Positions 1 to 8,162 of a DNA stretch of 64,000 bases are shown in pieces. A program made the translations under genes and the position numbers. The notes under the pieces were generated by a model. It worked only from the letters and a program-made list of their open reading frames with translations. It was not told the origin of the DNA and ran no database searches. The first letter of the stretch is position 1; each line of letters starts with the position of its first letter. The stretch is from JAICMB01 sp035295125 (GTDB lineage: Bacteria; Acidobacteriota; Terriglobia; Bryobacterales; Bryobacteraceae): the NCBI GenBank assembly GCA_035295125.1, contig DATGJP010000018.1:1-64000 (forward strand), read 5' to 3'.

Positions 1-1
1 C

Positions 2-640
2 ATCCCCGCCTCGGCCCAAGCGTATTCGCTGAATGTCACGGTGGTGCCGCACGGCGCGCTCCAATACCTGACCATCTGGCCATCCGGGCAGTCGCAGCCG
101 AACGTCTCGACCCTGAACTCGTTCGACGGGGGAATCGTCGCTAACGCGGCAATCGTCCCCGCCGGAGCGCAGGGCGAGGTCAAAGTCTTCGTGACCAACG
201 ATACCGATGTGATCATCGACATCAACGGCTATTTCGCGCCGCCGGGTTCGCCGGGAGCCGAGTCCCTTTACACCGTCACGCCCTGCCGCGTGGTAGACAC
301 ACGCGGTGGCCCCGGTTTCGGCGGGGGGTTCGGCCCGCCGACACTTGGAGCCAATTCCACACGGAGCTTCACTATACCGGGTGGCCCTTGCAGTGGCATT
401 CCGCAATCAGCACAGGCCTTTTCACTGAACGCCACGGTCGTACCGGTCGGCCCGTTGGGCTTTTTGACGGCGTGGCCGTCCGGCCAGTCGCAACCGACGG
501 TTTCCACGCTCAACTCCCCTGCCGGGAAGGTCGTGGCGAACGCCGCTATTGTGCCTGCCGGAACCGCCGGCGCCTTGGCCGTCTTCGTGACCGACCCGAC
601 TAACCTGATCTTAGACATCAACGCCTACTTCGCCCCGTGA
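2..640 (+). CDS. Secreted tandem-repeat protein, C-terminal part (5' end outside window)
   Basis: The reading frame is open from base 2, so this is the 3' part of a longer gene; the first GTG (41) is probably not the start. The visible 212 residues hold two copies of a repeat of about 120 residues. Each contains the signature WPSGQSQPxVSTLNS, then VANAAIVPAG, and ends in DIN(G/A)YFAP, with a TPCRVVDTR segment opening the second copy. Composition (Gly, Pro, Thr, Val, no charged clusters) and lack of catalytic motifs suggest an extracellular beta-rich adhesion or surface-layer type protein. I know this repeat only from proteins of unknown function in soil bacteria. The function is not assigned. 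Confidence 0.75.
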   Translation: MPASAQAYSLNVTVVPHGALQYLTIWPSGQSQPNVSTLNSFDGGIVANAAIVPAGAQGEVKVFVTNDTDVIIDINGYFAPPGSPGAESLYTVTPCRVVDTRGGPGFGGGFGPPTLGANSTRSFTIPGGPCSGIPQSAQAFSLNATVVPVGPLGFLTAWPSGQSQPTVSTLNSPAGKVVANAAIVPAGTAGALAVFVTDPTNLILDINAYFAP

Positions 641-731
641 GCCGGTCCGAGTCCGGCTTCCTGTAACCACCGGCGGCATGCGAGCGCCAATTCACCTCAG
701 CACTACAATCGTTAAGGGGAGAAAAGCTGGA

Positions 732-3617
732 GTGAAGAATATTCGCATGACTGGAGCCCGGGTTGCGGCCCTGGCTCTCGCCTTGGGCGTCCTTGCATTC
801 GGCCAGGCCAGCCACAAGCTCACCGCGCCCAAAGAGGCTCTCGGATTTGAGATCGGCGACGATTACCGTCTCGCCACCTACACGCAGCTCGAAGCGTGGT
901 GGCGCAAACTCGCCACCGAATCCGATCGCATGAAGCTGGTCGAGATCGGGAAGACCGAGGAAGGCCGCCCGCAGCTCATGTGTATCATCACGTCGCCGGA
1001 GAATCACAAGAAGTTGGCCCACTACCAGGAGATCGCGCGCCGTCTCGCCACCGCCGAAGGGCTCACCGACGACCAGGCGCGGGCGCTGGCGCACGAGGGC
1101 AAGGCCGTGATCTGGATCGACGGTGGTCTGCACGCCAGCGAGGTGCTGGGAGCTCATCAGTTGATGGAGATCGTTTACGAAATGCTCTCGCGCAACGATC
1201 CCGAGACGATGCGCATCCTGAACGACGTCATCCTGCTCGCTGTGCACGCCAATCCCGACGGCATGGAACTGGTCTCGAACTGGTACATGCGGCAGCCCGA
1301 CCCGGAAAAGCGCAGTACCAACGACATCCCCCGCCTCTGGCAAAAGTACATCGGTCACGACAATAACCGCGACTTCTACATGTCGAACATGAAGGAAACC
1401 ACGAACATGAATCGGGTCTTGTTCTCCGAATGGTTTCCGCAAATCATGTACAACCACCATCAGACCGGGCCCGCCGGCGCGGTTCTGTTTGCGCCTCCCT
1501 TCCGCGATCCCTTCAACTATCATTTCGACCCGCTGATTCCGCTGCAGATCGACATGGTGGGCGCGGCGATGCACAGCCGCTTCGTCGAAGAGAACAAGCC
1601 AGGCGCCACCATGCGCAGCGGGGCGTCCTATTCGACCTGGTACAACGGCGGGCTGCGCACCACCACCTATTTCCACAACATCATCGGGCTGCTCACCGAG
1701 ACCATCGGCAATCCGACGCCCATGGAAATTCCACTCGTGCCGACGCGGCAGTTGCCCACCGGCGATCTACCCGATCCGGTACCCCCGCAGACGTGGCATT
1801 TCCGCCAGTCGATCGAGTATTCCATGACGGCAAATCGGGCAGTGCTCGACCTGGCGTCGAAGTACCGCGAGGATTTCCTGTTCAACATCTACAGAATGGG
1901 AAAAAACTCCATCGAGCGCGGCAGTCACGATTCCTGGACCATCACGCCCAAGCGAATCGAAGCCGTGAAAGAGGCGGCGGCCAAGGAACGGGCCGAACAG
2001 ACCAATGCGGCTAACGGACGGCGCGGAGCCGGCGGAGCCTCGACACCTGGCGTGCCGCCGGAAGTGGCGCCCTCCGATGCCGGCTCATTTTTCGATCAGA
2101 GGGGGGCGGGCGCCGTGCCGTCGAAATTCTATGCTTCGGTGCTCCACGATCCCGCCATGCGTGATCCGCGCGGCTATATCATTCCATCCGATCAGCCGGA
2201 TTTTCCGACTGCAACGAAATTCATCAACACCCTGATCAAGAACGGCGTCACGGTGCATGTCGCCACCTCGAACTTCCAGGTCAATGGTAAGCAGTATCCC
2301 GCGCGTTCCTGGGTCGTGAAGTGCGACCAGGCCTTCCGGCCGCACATTCTGGATATGTTTGAACCGCAGGACCACCCCAACGATTTTCAATACCCCGGCG
2401 GTCCGCCGATCCCGCCATACGACGTCACCGGCTACACGCTGGCCTTCCAGATGGGTGTGAAATTCGATCGCATTCTGGATGGCTTTGATGGTCCGTTCGA
2501 GAAGGTGAGCGGTCTGCAGAAGCCGCCCGCTGGAAAGATTTCCGGTCCGGATACGCCGACCGGGTACCTGATCTCGCACCAGGTCAACGACGCGTTTATC
2601 CTGGTCAACCGGCTGCTCAAGAACGGCGACGACGTGTATTGGATGAAGCAGCCAGTCACGATGCTCGGCAAGCAGGAAGGCCCCGGAACGATGTACGTGC
2701 CGGCCCGTCCGCAAACGCGCGCGGTTCTCGAGAAAGCCGCCGCGGATCTTGGACTGACCATCGCCGCCGTAGACGCGCGACCCGCCGGAGCCGCATTCAA
2801 GTTGAAGCCCGTGCGCATCGGCCTGTGGGATCAATACGGCGGCTCGATGACCTCGGGTTGGACGCGATGGATCTTCGAACAGTTCGAATTCCCGTTTGAA
2901 GTGATCTATCCGCAGATGCTCGACGAAGGCAACCTCGCCACAAAATTCGATGTATTGGTGTTCCCCAGCGGAGCGATCCCGAGCGCGTCGACAGCAGGCC
3001 GTGGACGCGGGTCGGGATTCGGATTCCGCCAGCCGAAGCCGGAAGAAATCCCGGAAGACCTCCGCAGCCATCTCGGCCGCGTTACCTCCGAGAAGACTAT
3101 CCCGAACCTCCGCAAGTTCGTCGAAGCGGGCGGCACGATTGTGACCATCGGCAACTCTACGGGACTCGCCGACTTCTTCGGTATGCCTGTCTCAAACGCC
3201 CTGGTCGAGCGGACGCCGGACGGAACCGAGCGGCCGCTGAACCGTGAGAAATTCTACGTTCCAGGATCGATTCTCCAGGTGAGCCTCGACAACACCGACC
3301 CGGTGGCGTACGGAATGGGGCGCACCGCGGACGTATTTTTCGACAACAGCCCGGTATTTCGGATGGCCCCCGATGCCGAGGCGAAAGGCATGAGGCCGAT
3401 CGCCTGGTTCCCCAATGCGACGCCGCTTGTGAGCGGCTGGGCCTGGGGTCAAGGCTACCTCGACGGAACCATCGCTGCCGCTGAAGAGCCTATGGGTGAA
3501 GGTCACGTGTACCTGCTGGGCATCGAAGCCATATTCCGCGGCCAGCCGCACGGGACGTATAAACTCCTGTTTAATTCCATCTATTCGGGTCCTGCGAAAA
3601 CGACCACACTGCCGTAG
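732..3617 (+). CDS. Exported M14-family zinc carboxypeptidase
   Basis: Peptidase of the M14 (carboxypeptidase A-like) family, expected in the periplasm or outside the cell, releasing C-terminal residues from peptides. A GTG at 732 lies about 10 nt after AAGGGGAG and gives a clean signal peptide (MKNIRMTGARVAALALALGV); ATG 678 is an alternative that adds 18 residues. The zinc motif HxxE is at His134-Glu137 in the segment GGLHASEVLG, followed by NPDGM and HDNNRDFY, and a further His pair in MYNHHQTG. At about 960 residues it is much longer than a simple carboxypeptidase; the C-terminal half carries an additional Rossmann-like or amidotransferase-like domain (from about residue 680, LWDQYGGSMTSGW). 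Family assignment is firm; substrate unknown. Confidence 0.88.
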   Translation: MKNIRMTGARVAALALALGVLAFGQASHKLTAPKEALGFEIGDDYRLATYTQLEAWWRKLATESDRMKLVEIGKTEEGRPQLMCIITSPENHKKLAHYQEIARRLATAEGLTDDQARALAHEGKAVIWIDGGLHASEVLGAHQLMEIVYEMLSRNDPETMRILNDVILLAVHANPDGMELVSNWYMRQPDPEKRSTNDIPRLWQKYIGHDNNRDFYMSNMKETTNMNRVLFSEWFPQIMYNHHQTGPAGAVLFAPPFRDPFNYHFDPLIPLQIDMVGAAMHSRFVEENKPGATMRSGASYSTWYNGGLRTTTYFHNIIGLLTETIGNPTPMEIPLVPTRQLPTGDLPDPVPPQTWHFRQSIEYSMTANRAVLDLASKYREDFLFNIYRMGKNSIERGSHDSWTITPKRIEAVKEAAAKERAEQTNAANGRRGAGGASTPGVPPEVAPSDAGSFFDQRGAGAVPSKFYASVLHDPAMRDPRGYIIPSDQPDFPTATKFINTLIKNGVTVHVATSNFQVNGKQYPARSWVVKCDQAFRPHILDMFEPQDHPNDFQYPGGPPIPPYDVTGYTLAFQMGVKFDRILDGFDGPFEKVSGLQKPPAGKISGPDTPTGYLISHQVNDAFILVNRLLKNGDDVYWMKQPVTMLGKQEGPGTMYVPARPQTRAVLEKAAADLGLTIAAVDARPAGAAFKLKPVRIGLWDQYGGSMTSGWTRWIFEQFEFPFEVIYPQMLDEGNLATKFDVLVFPSGAIPSASTAGRGRGSGFGFRQPKPEEIPEDLRSHLGRVTSEKTIPNLRKFVEAGGTIVTIGNSTGLADFFGMPVSNALVERTPDGTERPLNREKFYVPGSILQVSLDNTDPVAYGMGRTADVFFDNSPVFRMAPDAEAKGMRPIAWFPNATPLVSGWAWGQGYLDGTIAAAEEPMGEGHVYLLGIEAIFRGQPHGTYKLLFNSIYSGPAKTTTLP

Positions 3618-3716
3618 GTGCGCTTGTGTTGGACGCAGGTCCATTGCAACCGGTCCACCTCTCCGCGTTCCCGGTGAGGTTGAAAGAACACGCAAATTTG
3701 CAGTTAAACTAGAGAA

Positions 3717-4988
3717 ATGCGCAGGGGGCCTGAGCCTAAATTGCTCCTGGCCCTGGCGCTCTCCCTCCCAATCGGGTTCACTCAAGTAAAAACCCCGAAC
3801 GATTCGACGGAGCATTTCAACAATGGAAGGACCCTTTTCGATCAACGCAATTTCCAGGGCGCGGCGCGGGAGTTTCGCGACGCTCTGACAGCCCATCTTG
3901 AAGCTCCCTGGGACCTCTGGGCTCACCTTTACTTGGGAAGCATCTTCGAAATCACCAATCAGCACGATCGGGCGCTCAAAGAATTCCAACTAGCGAACGA
4001 TTCTTCGGTAGGCATATATCGCGCCAGCGATCTTTTTCCTGTCCCCCCACCCGTGAAACGCGTCGAGCCCGAATACTCAGAAGAAGCCCGGCTCGCGGGC
4101 CTGGAAGGGACAGCCACAGTCAGCTTCGCCATCTCTGACGACGGATCGCCGCGCGATCTGCGCATTGAACAATCACTCGGGCTCGGCTTGGACGCGAAGG
4201 CTCTCGAAGCGGTTGAACATTGGCGCTATCCACCGAACGGCCTCCGTCATTATCCATCGCGAGTCAGTGTTGCCCTGTACTTCCGGCTCCCCAACAAGCA
4301 GTCGCGCTGGCACCTGCTACACGCGGAGTTTCAGGCCCCCGAAGGGACCTCGCGCCCTGTTTTCTCCTCTGCGAAATACCCACTGGGCGCAGGAATCTCA
4401 GCGCAGGCGGCCGACGAAGGGCAATTGGTCGGCGTGATGGGCCGTATGGCGACGGCTACGATCGCTTTCGACATTGACGAGCACGGCAATCCTGATCATT
4501 TCGAGGTGCAGAACGCATCGTACGACGTTTGGGGTATGGAAGCGATCGCCCTGGTGCGCCAGTGGCATTTCGAGCCGGGCCGAAAAGGAAATCTGCCGGT
4601 TCCCGTCCGGGCCGCCTTCGACCTTGCGTGGGGTGCAAGGAAATTACCCATCAACAACAACCCTCCGGCTCCGCCGAGCCTCTTTCCCAATCCCGCGGCT
4701 GCGCAGCCGATGGCCCTATCCGAGCCGTCCTATACGGACGAAGCTCGCCAGGCGCATCTCGAAGGATTCGTTCTGGTGTCCGGGACGGTCGGCGAAGACG
4801 GAGCGCCGCACGAATTGCGCGTCCTTCAACCCCTGGGCATGGGTCTCGACAGCAAGGCCCTCGAAGCCGTCAGCAAATGGCGCTTCCTTCCAGGGCAAAT
4901 CAACGGCCGGCCCGCATCCGTTCCCGCCCTCTTCGAGGTGGATTTCAAGCTTCCCGTCGAAAGGCCTATTCGTACCGCAAAGCAATAA
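3717..4988 (+). CDS. TPR protein with three TonB C-terminal-like domains
   Basis: Exported protein: an N-terminal hydrophobic segment (LLLALALSLPIGF) is followed by one or two TPR-like helices (about 30-90, FNNGRTLFDQRNFQGAAREF). Three TonB-C-like modules follow: about 115-185 (PEYSEEARLAGLEG, then LGLDAKALEAVEHWRYPP), about 235-305 (more diverged, ending AIALVRQWHFEPG) and about 335-410 (PSYTDEARQAHLEG, ending ALEAVSKWRFLPG). In classical TonB one such domain contacts the TonB box of outer-membrane receptors. Here there is no proline-rich spacer and the N terminus looks like a cleaved signal, so the protein may be a periplasmic binder and not the energy transducer. Its last 23 nt overlap the convergent permease gene. 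Confidence 0.8.
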   Translation: MRRGPEPKLLLALALSLPIGFTQVKTPNDSTEHFNNGRTLFDQRNFQGAAREFRDALTAHLEAPWDLWAHLYLGSIFEITNQHDRALKEFQLANDSSVGIYRASDLFPVPPPVKRVEPEYSEEARLAGLEGTATVSFAISDDGSPRDLRIEQSLGLGLDAKALEAVEHWRYPPNGLRHYPSRVSVALYFRLPNKQSRWHLLHAEFQAPEGTSRPVFSSAKYPLGAGISAQAADEGQLVGVMGRMATATIAFDIDEHGNPDHFEVQNASYDVWGMEAIALVRQWHFEPGRKGNLPVPVRAAFDLAWGARKLPINNNPPAPPSLFPNPAAAQPMALSEPSYTDEARQAHLEGFVLVSGTVGEDGAPHELRVLQPLGMGLDSKALEAVSKWRFLPGQINGRPASVPALFEVDFKLPVERPIRTAKQ

Positions 4989-7443
4989 TCGGATCTACCC
5001 GCGCCGCCCGCACCGCCGGTATGTAGCTCGCCAAGAACGCGACTAAAACGAGCACGAACGCGACGATCACATATGTGGCCGGATCTGTCGACCGGACTCC
5101 AAACAGCAACTGACCCAACACTCGCGTTACTCCGTACGCCGCCCCGAGCCCCAGTACCAGCCCGATGGCCGCCAGCTTCATTCCGTCCCTCACCACCAGG
5201 CCGACCATCGTGCGGCTCTCCGCGCCGAGCGCCATTCGAATCCCAATCTCGTGCGCACGCTGCTCCACCGAATAAGACATCAAGCCGTAGAGGCCCACCG
5301 CCGCCAGCAGAAGAGCGATCGCCGCGAAAATCGTCAGCAGGAGCATATTGAAATTCTGCCGCGACACCGATTGCGTAATGACCTGCTCCATGGTCCGAAC
5401 GCGCGACACTGCCAACTGCGCGTCGACGGCCGAGAACTGCTGTTGGATGGCATTCGACAACGTCAGAGGGTCCATCGCCGTGCGCACGATCCAACTCATC
5501 GGCACCACTTGACCCGCGAGCTTCGTGACACCGTCCGTCACCTGGGACTGCGGCACATACATGGCCGACGGCTCGTTGTCATTCAGCGCCGTCTCCTTGA
5601 TGTCTCCCACTACGCCCACGATTTCCCGCGCGGGGTCCTCGAAGTCCGGTCCCAAGCCTTTCGCGATCAGGAGCTGATGACCAACCGGATCTTCCTTCGG
5701 AAAATACTTTTTCGCAAACGTCTGGTTGATGATCACCACTCGCGATGCGTGCGCGCTGTCGCGGTCGTCAAAGAAACGTCCACGCAGCAGCGGCACCTTG
5801 AGCGCGGTGAAATAGTGTGGCGAAATAAACCGCCATTGCTCGTCGCCGTGATAAATGGTCTTGCCGGTAACCTGGCGTCCCACAATGCTGAACGGCATGT
5901 CGATGCCAACCTCGAGCGGCAGTGCTACGGTGGCCGATGCCGCTTGTACTCCCGGAAGGGCTTCGATGCGCCGCACCACTTCGCGAGTCAGCACATCGAC
6001 CGCCGCAGTGGTCGCGTACTTCGCGCCGCCCGTCGACGTCTGCAGAGTCAGCACGTTGTGCGGGTCCATCCCCGGGTTTACTCCACGGAGTGCCGCAAAT
6101 GTGCGAATGAGAAGTGTCGCTCCGGTCAACAGGACCAGCGCCAGCGCCACCTCGGCAATAATCAGAACGCTTCGGGTGCGATTCTGGCGGAAGCTGCTGC
6201 CGCCGCGCCCGCTATTCTCCTTTAACGTGGAAGCCAGGTCCGTTCGTGAGACCTGAATGGCTGGAAACAGACCGAACACCATGCCCGTGAGGAGCGAGAT
6301 CCCCACTGTGAATGCCACTACCCGCCAATCCAAACTGAGCATCACGTGGCTTGCGCCGTTCCCGGCATCCGTCACCCGGGGAATATTGCCCGGGCTGAAA
6401 GCCAGCAACGCCCGCACACCCCACGCGCCGATCAACAAGCCCACGACGCCGCCCATGCCGGCGAGCGCGATGCTCTCCGTGAGCAGTTGCCGCACAATGC
6501 GAAAACGATTCGCCCCGATGGCAGCGCGGATTGCGATCTCGCGTTGGCGCCCGGCCGCCCGCGCCAGAAGCAGGTTCGCAACGTTCGCGCAGGCAATCAG
6601 CAGCACAAACGCAACCGCGCCGGTGAGGATCAGCAGCGGCAGGCGAACATCACCCGCAATCTGTTCCTGCAATGGCCGCACATCGACGCTTTCCTGATCG
6701 TCCATCCATTTCGGATTTGCTCGACGGAACGCCTCGCCGACGACCTTCATGTGTGCGCGCGCCGTCGCAAGTGAAACCCCCGGTTTCAGCCGTCCCGCTG
6801 CCGCGAGATAGTGACCCTGATTCGTGCTGTTGGGATCGGCCTGCAGCGGAAGCCAAAGGTCGATTGGAGGGTCCGGCTGGAAGGAGGCGGTCAACACTCC
6901 AACGACGGTGTACATATCGTTGTTTAACTTGATCGTCTGACCGACAATTCGCGGACCGGCGCCGAACCTTCGAGTCCACAGGCTATGGCTCAGTACCGCC
7001 ACACGCGCACCGCCGGGACGATCTTCGTCCGCCGAGAACGTGCGGCCCACCGTCGTCTGCGCGCCGAAAACTCGGAAGAAGTCCACCGACACGAGCGAGC
7101 CCTTCACATCCTCGGGATGGTCCGACTCACCAAGATTCATGCCGGTGCCGGCTTGCCCGTATGCCGTCACCGCTTCAAACACGTCGTTGTGCCGCCACGC
7201 CATGAATTTCGGAATCGAGACAGAACCGCCGTAACCGCCGTTGGAATAGGATCGTCCCAAAGCCATGATGCGATCGGGTTCGGGGTAGGGAAGAGGTTTC
7301 AACATCACCTCGTTTACCACGGAAAAAATGGCCGTATTCGCCCCGATGCCCAATGCCAGCGCGCTCACCGCGACCGCTGTGAATCCTGGACTTTTCAGAA
7401 GAACGCGAATGGATTGACGAACATCAGCTATGAAGCGGTCCAT
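4966..7443 (-). CDS. Orphan MacB/FtsX-type ABC transporter permease (ADOP family)
   Basis: Membrane permease of about 825 residues with the architecture of acidobacterial duplicated orphan permeases: TM1 with the typical SPGFTAVAVSALALGIGANTA segment, a MacB periplasmic core, an FtsX domain of three TM segments (about 280-420), a second periplasmic core, and a second FtsX domain at the C terminus (LLLAAVGLYGLMSYSVEQR, then EIGIRMALGA). No ATPase partner is adjacent, as usual for this group. MDRFIADVRQ at 7443 is preferred; an upstream ATG at 7470 would add nine residues. The N-terminal prefix domain seen in the second permease (53522) is missing. The substrate is unknown; relatives of MacB export peptides or drugs or act as mechanotransmitters. 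Confidence 0.88.
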   Translation of the reverse strand: MDRFIADVRQSIRVLLKSPGFTAVAVSALALGIGANTAIFSVVNEVMLKPLPYPEPDRIMALGRSYSNGGYGGSVSIPKFMAWRHNDVFEAVTAYGQAGTGMNLGESDHPEDVKGSLVSVDFFRVFGAQTTVGRTFSADEDRPGGARVAVLSHSLWTRRFGAGPRIVGQTIKLNNDMYTVVGVLTASFQPDPPIDLWLPLQADPNSTNQGHYLAAAGRLKPGVSLATARAHMKVVGEAFRRANPKWMDDQESVDVRPLQEQIAGDVRLPLLILTGAVAFVLLIACANVANLLLARAAGRQREIAIRAAIGANRFRIVRQLLTESIALAGMGGVVGLLIGAWGVRALLAFSPGNIPRVTDAGNGASHVMLSLDWRVVAFTVGISLLTGMVFGLFPAIQVSRTDLASTLKENSGRGGSSFRQNRTRSVLIIAEVALALVLLTGATLLIRTFAALRGVNPGMDPHNVLTLQTSTGGAKYATTAAVDVLTREVVRRIEALPGVQAASATVALPLEVGIDMPFSIVGRQVTGKTIYHGDEQWRFISPHYFTALKVPLLRGRFFDDRDSAHASRVVIINQTFAKKYFPKEDPVGHQLLIAKGLGPDFEDPAREIVGVVGDIKETALNDNEPSAMYVPQSQVTDGVTKLAGQVVPMSWIVRTAMDPLTLSNAIQQQFSAVDAQLAVSRVRTMEQVITQSVSRQNFNMLLLTIFAAIALLLAAVGLYGLMSYSVEQRAHEIGIRMALGAESRTMVGLVVRDGMKLAAIGLVLGLGAAYGVTRVLGQLLFGVRSTDPATYVIVAFVLVLVAFLASYIPAVRAARVDPIIALRYE

Positions 7444-7496
7444 ATTAGAGGCATACGGACGAGTGCGCACGACGGTTCCGTGTTAATCAGAAGGGA

Positions 7497-8162
7497 ATGA
7501 CATGCATTGCGCCGGGCTGGGCCTTGATCTTCGATCTGGATGGCGTCATTGTCGATTCCATGCCGATGCACACCGAGGCCTGGCGTGTTTATTTGCGGAA
7601 CCTGGGCATCGAGTGTTCGGATATCGAATCGCGCATGCACGGCCGACGCAATGACGATATTGTGGTCGACTTCATCAGCGCTGATCTGACGCCAGATCAG
7701 ATCGCTGCCCACGGCGCCGCAAAGGAGCAGTTGTATCGCGAGATGATGCGAACTGAAGTACAGCGGCATCTCGTGCCGGGGATCGCGGGCTTCCTCGCAT
7801 CCTGTAACGGTGTTCCCATGGCAGTGGCCTCGAACGCCGAGCCAGCCAATGTCGACTTCATCCTCGATGGTTCGGGACTGCGGCCAATGTTCCAGGTCGT
7901 TGTCGATGGACACCAGGTTTCGAATCCCAAACCAGCACCCGACGTTTACCTTCGCGCGGCCGCCCTGCTGGGCATCCCCATCGCGCGTTGCATCGTCTTC
8001 GAGGACTCGCCGGCGGGCGTTGCGGCGGGACTGGCCGCGGGAGCCAAAGTCATTGGAATTCAAACACATTCGGCGGATCTCTCCGGCGTCGATTTGCTCG
8101 TTCCCGATTTCCATGCCCCTGCCCTAAAGGAATGGTTGGAAACGGTCGAACGTCAAGTTTGA
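7497..8162 (+). CDS. HAD-superfamily hydrolase, beta-phosphoglucomutase/phosphatase-like
   Basis: Cytosolic HAD phosphohydrolase of 221 residues, the normal size for the beta-phosphoglucomutase/GPH-like subfamily. Motif I is FDLDGVIVDS near residue 12-21, giving the nucleophile Asp and the acid/base Asp; motif II is in MAVASNAEP; motif III Lys is in NPKPAPDVY; motif IV is FEDSPAGVAAGLAAG. A helical cap domain lies between motifs I and II. Substrate could be a sugar phosphate or phosphoglycolate and cannot be fixed from sequence. It is divergent from the permease at 7443 and its 3' end overlaps the proposed start of the next gene, suggesting translational coupling. Confidence 0.88.
   Translation: MTCIAPGWALIFDLDGVIVDSMPMHTEAWRVYLRNLGIECSDIESRMHGRRNDDIVVDFISADLTPDQIAAHGAAKEQLYREMMRTEVQRHLVPGIAGFLASCNGVPMAVASNAEPANVDFILDGSGLRPMFQVVVDGHQVSNPKPAPDVYLRAAALLGIPIARCIVFEDSPAGVAAGLAAGAKVIGIQTHSADLSGVDLLVPDFHAPALKEWLETVERQV

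Noticed and set aside
618..1676. Long open frame of 352 codons on the minus strand
   Set aside because: It lies antisense to the zinc motif region of the M14 peptidase, is His/Val/Arg-rich in the way typical of shadows in GC-rich genes, and matches no family.
5251..6225. Plus-strand open frame of 324 codons
   Set aside because: Antisense to the permease at 4966-7443; extreme Arg/His content and no recognisable fold.
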